Position numbers and translations under genes: made by a program. This document shows positions 46,141 through 58,100 of a stretch of DNA of 64,000 nucleotides, one piece after another. The notes under the pieces are model-generated. The model worked only from the letters and a program-made list of their open reading frames with translations, ran no database searches and was not told the DNA's origin. Every line of letters begins with the position of its first letter. Within the stretch, counting starts at the first letter, position 1. The stretch is from contig JARUPZ010000002.1 in assembly GCA_031213475.1 (NCBI GenBank), forward strand, positions 17,228,079 through 17,292,078, given 5' to 3'. Source of the DNA: Nereocystis luetkeana. Its lineage: Eukaryota > Sar > Phaeophyceae > Laminariales > Laminariaceae.

Positions 46141-49100
46141 CTGGGCGTGAAGCAGCGACGCGCACGCGGACAATAACAGGAGAGGTTCAGCAATATGCAA
46201 AACAGGCGAATAGCCAACTGCATCCTTAAGAAATAAGCACAGGTTGACAACAAACCTTCCCCGCCCTGCACCCTCCCCCCTCCCCCCTCCCCCCGCCTAA
46301 CCTGCCTAACGAAGAGGGCCCTTCATCTAGCATGGGCGTCGTGCTATGGGAAGGGTCGCCCCCCTCTCTTTTCTGAGGCTCTTTCTTCTCCTAATTGAAA
46401 GGGGAAAAATGTACTCTTAATGTCGGTCTTTCAACATAGGTTATTGTTCGAACTTGTATCGTAAAACAACAAAAATGGGATCAACGATATTTGGGCGGAA
46501 CCCCGACATTAAAAAATGTGAAGGCTAAAAAAAAGGTACAAGTAGCCCTATCGTAGCATGCGTCCATACGTACAGTACCCCTATCGTAGGAGAAGGCAAA
46601 AAGGTACAAGTACCTCTATCGTAGCATGCGTCCATAGGTGCAGTACCCGTATCGTGGCATGCGGCCAAAAAAGGTACATCACCCCCGTCGTAGCATGCGT
46701 TCACAGGTTCAGTACCCCTATCGTAGGAGCAGGCCAAAAAAACGTACAGTACTCCTATCGTAGCATGCGTCCACTATGATGCTGGTAGTGTGATTTCCCA
46801 AGACGGCGATCTAGGTGGGGCAGAGCGCACGCCCCACCTCAATGTCTGGGACCTCGGCCTCTATCTCCTCCGCGAGGCTTAACCTCCACGACCTAGTCAG
46901 GCGTATCTTGTGGTCCAGGTTTTGCAACGGTGGGTTGGAGGTCACCATCCTGCCGGTGGTCGTCAAGAGATCGATGCAGGCATTTACCCGTGCCCCGCCT
47001 GCTCGGCAAGGGCAGGAGATGGAGAGAGCGGAGGAGAGCGCTTCATCGAGTCGCCTAGCAAGACACGCTCTCTGCGGGACGTTCCCCGCTCGACGATGGA
47101 AATGGAGCTCTAGTCGACGTAAAGTCTGCCATTTCGACCCCTCCTGGGAAGAAGGGAACATCGAGCCATGCCTCTATACAGTGTGGTCGAGGGAGTACTT
47201 TTTTGGGGGCCAAACTTTTTCTGACTCATGGGATCTTGACCTACCAATACACAACTGAGAAACTACCTAACCATTGTATCAACCGTCGTATCGGTGGAAT
47301 CTCGTTGGCGTATACGTGTACATTTACAAAAAAAATAAATCTCGGGTTTTGGGTGAGGTATAGAGGCTCCTGAAGCCAGGCGGCCTTTCAAAAAGTAGGC
47401 GCACCTCTGATGTAGCGTACGTCCACTGTTTGGAGGCCCTTGTCGGTACACATGCTATGCGTAGCGGTGACTATGAACTTATAGATTGTAGAGAGGGCCT
47501 ACCACACTGGTGTTACGAAATCTGTGTTTGTGTAGGCGCACTCCTCCTACGCGTTATTGTACGTATCACATACCACTCTGTCCGAACATGGAAGGATCGT
47601 TAAGGGCAGTAACATGAACACCAAAACGTTCCTTATACTGCAGTGACGGACATATCGATGAGTGCTTCCGCAAATATCGAATTATCAGAATACTGCAAGA
47701 GCAGCAGCAGCAGCAGCACCAGCACCAGCAGTGGCAGCAGCAGACACCACGATAGCCATGAGAGCAACGCCCCCTTATCCTCACCCAGGTGCGCATGCCA
47801 TCGCTTGGCGGCCAACAATCCGCCAAGAGACCGTTTGGCCGGCGCCAGAGCGCGATGCTGAATAACGGCCCCGATAAACCCACGAGCGTCCTGTGAACGT
47901 TCGGTAGGCAGGTCAGGTGAGCACAAAATTAAGGGGAAGGGCGGAAGAAGGCGGGTGAGGGAGGATATTTCACAGCACAAAGCGCTAATGACACACCACC
48001 AGGAATAGCAGCGGATTAAAACCATCGTGACCACAAGAGCCCGACGCGTTCGACGTGCTGAACGTACATCATGCCGGCCCCCTCGACCGTCCCGTAACCG
48101 GTTGCCTGTGTGCGAGACCGGTGCATGAGAAGCGAACGCCGTTTTAAATGCTTTCGTTTGCACAGCAGGTGCCGTTTTTCTTCGACCAGTCAAACAACAA
48201 GTTGTGCAGTAGCTCTACGGTGTAAGATACTACATATATATACCTCCCGTATGCACCTGTCCTGCTTCGCGCATTTTGTCTTGTGCGCCCCACGCCGCGC
48301 ATGTGGTAGACACGTCTCCTTAGCAGCTTGAGCAACCCTACTTGCCATCACCAGCAGGCACCGTTTAGCCACAACTTGAACGTTAACCGTCTATCGATCA
48401 CCACCAAGATGCACCAAGTGCGGAGCCTTTCGTTTACACTCATGGACATGACCAATACGGCCACTCAATAAGCCACCCCTTTCTCTCCCTCGCCGACACA
48501 ATTTTGGACGTCAACATCGCACCTCCTTTAACGCCGCGGCGCCGGAGCCCTTGAGCAGCTCTTGGAGGCTAGTTGTGTCCGTGGGTCCGAGGCTGGCTCT
48601 CTTGGATGCGCCTCGACCACCGCTCCCGCCGCTGGAGTTCCAAGACGGCGGGGGCGTTACCCCCAACGTACTGTACAGTATGTCGTGGATGCGCTTCGGG
48701 CTGGCCAGGGCGGTTTTATCATCCGCGGCCTTTGTATTTTTTCGGTATCACATCACAGGAGAAACCCGCGCAGCGGGCAATGCATACACCGGGAGACGAA
48801 AAGAGGTAGGGTTCAGGTGCCTGAGGAGGCCTGGCGAGAGCAAAGCCAAGCAAGACCGAAGCCTTGCCGTCGTGCCGACGTGCCGCGCACACGGCGTCGA
48901 GCCATCCTCGAGTAGGCGAACCCAACGAAAATCTCCTTACCAAAATACCGGAATACTTCCGAGAGTAGTTACAACTGCCCACGGGGAACAACAAGCCCAG
49001 GTGATCACGGCCCAAGCTTATCCACAACATCGAAATACTGATTTTCCTCTCCTCCGGAGACAACATTCCATACCTCGGACAGACGGATCATCTGCAGATA

Positions 49101-52100
49101 GGTCAGATAGATCATCTAGACCCTAACCTGCCGTTTCGAGATGCTGTGCAGGATATGTATATTACAGGTCTAACCCTGGAAACATGTCAGAGATCATGCA
49201 TGCTAGACGGCACCCGGCAACATGAGCGAGATCACACAGATCAGGAATCTACCGTATCTGGCCTGAAAGAGCTTGATAATCAAGCGGGAATATACTACCC
49301 CTCCGATGTGCGCAACATCGTTTATTCTCTTTGGAACCAGTTGAACGACGCCACCGGCTGATTAGTCCTCGCTAACTCTCGTTTGGCGGAGATACCAGGT
49401 GTCCCAAGGAAGACGGACAAAAAAGGGAATCACCTCATCGTGGTCTCCCGCCAGCTGGCCAGCCACGCTTTCCAGGTCGTGCAAGCGCAGGTCCAGGTCT
49501 CTGTGCGCGTCGAAGATGCTCCCAGCCTTTAGCTCGAGACCACAATACTCCATGCAAGCCGCAGCGGCTACCGCTGGCATCTGCGTTTTGGCGTGTTAAG
49601 CCGCATGGGCGCGGCACCACCCAGAAAACAAACAGATCGAAGACTTTCGGTCATGGCGAATCCAGGGAACTCACCGAAGCGCCATAAAATGCGCCAAAGT
49701 CAGCCAGGAGGCGGTACGCGTCATAGCGATGAGGAGGAACGAAGTGTCGATGATTTTTACTCCCTTCGACCCTCGGAAGAGGGGAAAAAAAACGACTCAG
49801 GCACGAAGGACGTTGTGGCGTAAAACGTTCCAAATTTACTGGAGCCTGGCCTGCACGCGACACACACCGAGCCGTTTCGCGTGGGAGCTTTACCAGAGGG
49901 AAAAACTCGAATGAAGGAGGAACATTCACTGGAAGTGATGTTCTGCAACAAAAGCAATGCCGGCGGACTCGGGAGCTTCTACCTACAAGAGCCGCGCAGC
50001 GACGGGGACATCCCATGCGGAAACAGCTCTCTTTATACCTACTTCTAAAACGACCCCCCACTAACTCCGAGTATTCTATCACGAAGCAGGTGGGCGTAGT
50101 TGTGAATGGCTCAATACATGGGTAGCTGTAGCGGCGCTAGGACGTTGTACCTCAATCAGGTGGAACGGAAGGGCGAGGCTGAGGTCCTTCAGGGCCTGCT
50201 CCATGTCCCCCATAAAGGACAGCGTAGCCGTCGCCTGCATGCACCAAAGGTCTACAAAATCCTGCGGCAGCCTGCCCACGCACATAAACATCCATCATGG
50301 GCAGTGGGGAGGGAGCGGGGACGCTCGCTTCAGTCGTTACGACCCAAAAACTTAAAATGAACGACGTCAGTGCGAGCGGCATGCACGCGCAGAAAAATAA
50401 GCTGAGTGTATTCGAATTGCCGAAATACCCCGGTGCGCGTCGAACGGGGATGCCTAAGTAATACAAAGTCAGACGCCATCTCTAGCAAGCGAATGTAATA
50501 GCGCTACCAGTCATATGTCGTCAATATTTTTTGACAAGCGAACAACGGCATCATAGTCTCGCATCAACCAATCCGTGCACTGCGCACGACACGGGCATGG
50601 AATTCAGCAAGTACCTTCCCAACATTTTATGGACGTGCTGCTTAGGAGTGGAAAACCCGCACACGCATAGCGCAACTCAATTCAACCATCGCTTCGACAC
50701 GGCCCATGCGAGGTGAGCCCTAAACGCGGCACGTTACTACCCTCATCCATCATGTATCAACACCCCAGCCAATCGTTGGCAGCGCCCGCCTGCCTTGTCG
50801 CAATACTGTAGTATTCTGGCTCTCTACCGTGGATCATTTAATGTAAGTATTGGATTGGATGAGGCCTCCTGCGCCGGGCAGGAGGTCCCGTCCGGTATTT
50901 CCCCCCGCGCTGAGTAAAGTGGCGAGTCACGAAACTCTGCGCGGGGTTAGTACCTGTAAATGATCTTGGTATACAAGCCCAAGAATACCCACCCTACTGC
51001 CGGGTGGGTGGGATGGTCTCAAGAAATGGCGCAACCAACTCTACTCCCGAGGTTTCGGGAGCTAAAGGAAGAAGTGACCTCGCTTCGATACAAATTCCGA
51101 GACATTTCGATCTAATCAATGGTTCCATTATTTGTGCCAAATATGAGTCCATGGATTGGATCTCCATTTTACTGTAGTATTCTGGCTCTCTACCGTGGGT
51201 CATTTAATGTAAGTATTGATTGGATGAGGCCTCCTCCGCCGGCCTGTGGTCCCGCCCATACTTCGTTGCGCCTCCTTTCAGATTGCCTTTGTTTTGTTGA
51301 TAGCTGGTCCGAAGCAGAACTGTCTCACCCATGCCTTGTCGCAATACCGCCAGTAAAATGCCTCATTATCACGCCAACTCCCTCCGCGCCAGGACGCGCG
51401 GTCTACGACCCGTTTGCAGGCGCCCTGAAGGCAGCATTTTTACTATGAAGTAAGCGTAACAGCATCAGCCGTCGACATAAAGGCAGCCGAGTGAGGGCTT
51501 ATTTCCGAGTGTCCCGGCAATAAAAAACACCGCCCAATATACGGTGGGGAAAAAGAGAAGCGTACCTACCTGTATTCAGCACTGCTTACCTATGTTTACG
51601 TATACCAATGTATGTCTTGTGTGTTCACCACCAAGGAGGGATGCTACGATAGTGGTACACTATGGCACCATAAGTTTCCTAGAGGAGTGTGCGAGCCTCC
51701 TCACTTGAGGAGCTCCATGCCCGTAAAACTAATGATTGAGAAGGCGGATGGCCTTTTCTCAAGCCAAGTCCCTCGTAGTCCAATGGTTAGGATATATGAC
51801 TCTCACTCATGAGACCCGGGTTCAATTCCCGGCGAGGGAGGAAGATTTTTTTTCGCACAAAATCTTCCTTTTTAACCCCATCGTCCATGTATAACGTAGG
51901 TGTGCTTCTTCCGTTGAGGGGCTCCGTCAGTCGCAAATATTGCCTCGTAAGACTGGCTAATATGGGAAATGTTTTGATTTGCCGAAAGAACGGTCAAAAA
52001 CGCCGGTAGACGCTTCAGGATGCCCCCCTCAGTTTTCCGAGAGCTTTCCTGAGCAGTAGTCCGTCCCTCCCGAGTCGTAATTTGACCGTTCGTTCACACT

Positions 52101-55100
52101 GCCAGTTCTGAAGATATCATAGTCTTTCGTGAAAAATCTTTAGAGGTGCATTACTTCTGTCCCCAGTTCTGACAAAACAATGTCATTTTTGACCCTCCAG
52201 AGAAAAATGATAGGCTGCGCCAAAAACCAAACTTGAGACTCTGGAGAAACGAAAAGCTGTTTGTGAAAGCTGGCGGAAAACTCTGGGGAGCATCCTGAGG
52301 AGACTACCGGTGTCTTTGACTGTCCCGCCGAGTAAGTCGCGGGTGTTCGGCGCAAAAGCGCAGTGGCTGGAGCACAAACATAATTACCCCTAACAGATGT
52401 CTTAAGGCAACAAAAGTGCTACCCCCGATTGCAACCCCTATCGCAGCACGCGTCGAAAGACACATACCTCTCGAGGGACAAGCTAGCAGGAGACGCGCGC
52501 GGCGGCGGCGGGGCGGGCGTCTTGCGCTTCTTGGAAGGCCGTCGCTGCTGCGGAGGCGCGATGTCTTCAACGGGGGGCTCGGCCAGCCACCTCGCCACCG
52601 CAGGGTCCTCAAGCGGGCCACGAACGTTAAGGCCGAGGGATCTCAGACAGACTAGAGCGCCCTTCATGTCCAAACACACCTGGTTGACGCGGATGGTTGT
52701 CAGGGTCGGTTTGTTGAGGTTGGTGGGCGCCGTTCGTTTGGAATATGGTTCGGGGGCGAGGGGGGTGTATGTATTATCATGCATGGCCGTAGTCGTATAA
52801 CGGGGGGGGGGGGGGGTGGAAGACTGCAAGGCGCCAGAGTTAAAAGGGGCGAGGCGGCTGTGTAAGGGGGTGAGGTAGCGGAGAGCAAAAACCAAAGGCG
52901 GGTCAACCCGAGCCCATGAACTTCACAGAAGGGGTTGCAGATGCATTGCCACTATCTTTACCATGTTTTTTTGCGGTCGGCGCATCAAACAGATTGCATG
53001 CGTTGCAAAAGCGATTCCCACATAGGAGAGACGAAAACACGTTTAATGGTGGCGGCATCAAGTAACACAATCTCAATCAGCACCGGAAACACAAGCCAGG
53101 TCGGCAAAAATAAAAACAAGCACCTTGGTCGTTTTCTGGTTCTCCATCACATCTCGAAGGAGGCCCCACCGGCCGCTCGGCTCTGTGGCAGTCAGCCAAC
53201 AGAGTGCATCAACCTTTCGGGTTGTTTCACGACGAGGGGCGAGGGGCGGGGGCGCGGAGACATCGCCACGAAGCGCGAGCAATGTCATGCATTTTTTATT
53301 CAATACATACCTGGTTTGACTTTACATGTTTTTTCAAAATTGTAAATTTACCAGCAAACGAAAAAACGTTTCAGTTCATTACATATAGGTCGTTTTCATT
53401 TTACTCGGGAAACCGTCCAGGTACGTGTTAAAGAGAATCGTACCTTGCATCGCCGACCCTTGCCAAAAACAAGTTCCGAAACATGGGTCGCAACAGCACA
53501 GACCACGGATGGAAGGCTCGGGACAAACGGCTACCATCTGCCATTAACACTTACCTGGTACCTGTTAATTAGACAGCAGAACCAACCTCAGCAGGACACA
53601 TGCTATTACGAGTGCATGAAACGGAAGTGTTCATTAGATGCGTCCCATTTCCTAAACCAGTAAGGCAAAGCTAAACTGTTGCTCTAGGAGGCTGGACGCA
53701 GCGAACAAACCAGAGGGATACTTTTGGGTTCGAACCTTTCCAAGCTGGCACCTCTGGGGCGAACCCCTCACCCCTCGCTTCCATCCTAGGCTCGCACCAA
53801 AGACCCTACACATTTACCGGAACCAAAAAATGCCGCCACTAAAGTTCGTGTGTATGGAGTGACAAAAATCCTGCTCGCACCTACAACGCCCACATATTTC
53901 GCAACGAGTTTATTCTCACCCCAAACGCGTTCCACCTACGGCAGACGAGGAGAGCTTGGTTCCAGGGCTTGAGTCTACGTTGCTGGCGGCCACCGCCGCC
54001 GCTGCCGTCACTCTCGCGATGACGATGGCACCTCCTGCGCTGCCCTTCGCTGCTGCAGTCGGCACATAGCCAAGGGAACCCCACCTGACAAGATACACGG
54101 TTTGGGAGCTGAGGTTATTTTCGATTTGCATACTTATTGTTACGCGGTCATTGCTGCTTGTGGCAGAGTTGGGACCAGCGCCGTCCATTCGGGCTGCGCG
54201 AACGGCAAGCTATAGGTGTTAGATGGAAGTCACAAGCGGGCACCCTACCCTCTCGCCCAAAAATGCAGTTTCGGCTCTTTTGTGCGGCTGTATACGAAAC
54301 ATGGACAACATGGGGGTCACTTCAAAAGGTCCTCGTCCTTTCGAGTTCTTCTGCCCACCGAGTGGATTGAACAAGCTGGGAACAAGAGTCATCTGGCCCG
54401 GCCTGGAAACAGTCGAAGAGGCCGGTAGCCAGCCGTAGCCGGTCAATTGTGACAGACATTGCTTGCTTTTTCTGTTCTCGACACAATTTTTCACCGCGAT
54501 AATACCGCACTAAAAACCTATTGGCAACTCACGAAGAGCGCAATGGCCTCCACTGCTCTCTTTGGAAGGGCCTCCCAGCAAGTCGCAACTCTGCCTCCAC
54601 TTCGGCCGCTTGTGACACCGAGCGCGGTTGCCCGCGAATCATCCCCCTTCTGTCCCTTAGCTGGTCTTTTCAGTGCCGCCTCGTTTGTTGCTGACCCCGC
54701 GCAGCGCGCTGATGACACCAAACCTGCCGCTACTGCCGGGGAGCGACCGGTGGGAAGGTTTCCCCCGCCGCCGTCAATGTTGGCGATGCAGCCATCACTT
54801 GCTTGGTCACTCGAGCAGGGGGGCACTTGATGCCACTCGGTTGGGCGACGGGGTAGGAGCGGCGGAAGGGCCAAGTATTGGGCAGTCTTGCCGTCGAAAG
54901 AAACGGCGATGCCGCTAACCACTCGCATGCTTGGTGCGTTGAGGGAACGCGAAACAAAAAAAACAAGAGGGCGTGGGGGACGTGCGCAATTGAACGAAGG
55001 GGCAGACAGACGGGCAGAAGGGGGGGGAGGGGGGAGGTACAGGCCATCAGCTACAGGCTCCTACTTTGTAGAAAACTAGTATCACGAACAACGGATGGGA

Positions 55101-58100
55101 GATATCGTTTAGTCTCGAAACGTCTCGACACTCCCCAGACAAGCGAAAATCGTTCGAAAACACACACGAAGCCTTGCGCCAGATAGATAACAGCATATAA
55201 TGACCCTTTTCTCGTCTTGTCTTGATCCTGAGCACCCACACTCACACATCTTCGCTCTCGCGCCGCGACAGAGGGATGAAGCTCTCGCCGGCGGACGGTA
55301 CCGTGTACGGCGCCACCGCCAACCTCGACGTCAGCATCTCCCACGACCGTCTATACAGGCACCTCCCGCCCCTCCCCGTCCTCCCGTCTTCGACCCACTG
55401 CAAGCTGCGGCTCCCGAGAACGAACGAGAAACAACTTGAGCGTCGCCAGGCGGAGGAAAACTTCGCCATTACCGACGGGCCGCCACAGAACACGTCTCTC
55501 ATCGCGCCATCAGCGGGACATACCCCAACGCCACGGGTAGCGGAGTCTCCTCCGAGGTCGGCCGCAGGTGTGCGGCAGGCCGAAAAAGCGGGGCCGACGA
55601 GCGAGTGCTCTCCTACGGTGGCGGCCACAGCGGGGGGTGAGGTGGGGCTCGTACCCACGGCCTTGCTTGAAGGGTCGTGATCGGAGTCATCAGCTGACCC
55701 GAGCAGCGCCGGCAACGTGTTATTGGCCTCGTAGAGGAAGGATGACGCGCCTGACTCCGGAGGAGTTCTCACCGGTGTTCGCATAGTGCGGTCGTCGGCT
55801 ATGTTCGCCGGAGCCTTTGTCCTTCCACCCGCGCTACCGAACGCGATCCTCGTGCCACCACAAGCGGGCGCGTTACTCGGTGTCATCAGGATCTTCGCCG
55901 CCCTAGCAGCGGGCGATGCCTCCGATATTTTCCGCTTTGAACCACCAGATACGCTGGCGGTAGCGCTGTCGCTGCCGCCACCACCCCCGATGAAAAAAGC
56001 GTCGCCGCCTCCACTAGCAGCACCCTTGAAAACCTTCTCAGATTTAGCGATGCTCGGGTGCTCCACCATACCACCATCATTGCCAAGGGCTCCATTTAAC
56101 CCTGAACCCTTTGCCCTGGCCACCAGCGTTTCTTCCGCCAGATTGCTGGTCTCCACCGTCCCCCCATCCCTCAGAGTGGCGAGTTGCCGTTTGCCGCCGA
56201 GGCGTGACTTCTGCGTTTTTCCGGACGTAGAATATCGTATTCCCACGACCGGCAAGTTGTGGGGTGACGGCGGATCCCCGGTGGATGTCCTCGGCTCTGG
56301 TACGGGTACCTTTCTAAGCGGGACAGAAGATGGCCCACGCCCCGCCAGACGGCTAGGCGTGGCAGAATGAAGGCCTGAAGCGCACGTTGTTCCGATGCTG
56401 TGGAGGAAAAGACATGGGGAAGCGAGGGAGGGGCGAGGGAGCAATATAAGTCTTCCGGCTCCCGCGGTGGTTTTTAGTCACCAACCGCACGTAGTGCGGT
56501 AAAGGGTTGTGCAACCTCGAAGGGCGCTCCACGCGGCCCGAAGACATCCATACACCACACCGAAGGAATACGTCTGAACCATTGGCCTAAAAAAAAAACA
56601 CACCGGCAGAGTTTTGTCTGCGGTACGTGAAGGTGGGAACACCCTCGGAGTGACACTCGTTTCTCACCTCCTGCTTTGATTCAGGCTGTCACATTCACCG
56701 TCTGCACTCCCTTGACTGCCACTCTTCTCTCGCCCTTTCTCAGGCTCCACGTCGTCGTTCTCATCAGAGTCCGAGTCCTCCTGCACCCTGCCTGACGAAA
56801 AAGCCGCCATGACCCTGTCGAGCTCATCTCCCTCAGCCTCGCTGCCGCTGTCGCTGCTGCTGCTGCCTCCACTCGATGCGTCGCTGTCGCCGCCGCTGCC
56901 GTCGCTCAGCCCTGTCTCGCCTAGATTGCGCCCGCCGCCATGCCTGGTCGCAGCGTGAGGACCGCCGCGTTCTCCGGGCCGCTTGCGATTTAGAGCCTGA
57001 TCAATAACCGACGTACAGTGTTGACGAGCGGGTGCGAATTTCTAATTTCACCCGCGCCAAACAAATGGGGACCCCTTCGGAGCTGCCTGAAGCGCCCGAC
57101 GTTCGCCATACGCACGCACACAAGTTGGCGAGAGTTACAATATCATGCTGCTCAAATTCCTGGTGATATTATTTTTTAGCAACAAAATTGTGGCTCAAGG
57201 CAAGTGACAAGAGTGTTGGGGACCATAAATGGAGCAGTATTAAACGGCTAGAATACCAGGGCAGCGGCGGCACGCAATGCGCCGATCGGGAACAGAGTCA
57301 GAGGAAGCACGAGGGACTAAAATTCAACTGAAATGTTGAGTTCTTGTGAGGTGGTGACGTCGCTCCTTGTGTCTTCTCGAAACGGACGCGATGTGTGGAG
57401 AGAACAAAGGGAACTCAGCCTTCAATCTATTTTGTTTTTGGCGAACAACCCACTCCTGAATTACCTTCGGCGCCACACGAACGAGATCGTTCTCCCCACC
57501 GATGTCCAACAACGCGCCGCCGACTTCACTGCCGCCGCCTAACCTTCCCTGAACCGCTTTCAGCAGCTTCAGCGCTTGCGCCTTGTTGCCTTTCTCTCTG
57601 CGTACGGGAACGCGGCGAGGCGTGTCTGTAAGCACAAACTGGCAGGAAGTATGTTTTGTTTCCTGCAGGATCAAGTTTCCAGCCAGATGGCCGTGGTCTA
57701 CCACTACGATCGATACCGTATGCCATTATACCACTTGTTCCAAAATACAAGGACGATCGTATATTTCTATTGAATGCAAGCGGTCCTTATATTTCCCACC
57801 ACGCCAACTTATCAGCTGAGTTGCCGTGGTGTGCTTCTACTGATAACGCCAACGTTCGATCCAATTGGCCACATTTGAGCAGTGAACAAAACTGCGGCAA
57901 GTAGCTTGGAAGTCGGACTCGTACTCATGCCCAACTGGGACCAAAACAAGATGGTCGAAGTTCGGGTAGTGGAGGTAGTAGACCTCCAAACTCTGGTGGT
58001 ATGGCTACAAGGACGCGGCCAAAAGCGGAGAGGTTATACACCATAACTATGCGCCCGCATGAGGAATGAAGGACAACGAGAGACACAGCTCCCCTGCACG

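Noticed and set aside
53700-53770. B-box-like GGGTTCGAACC near 53737
   Set aside because: No A box at the right distance and no cloverleaf.
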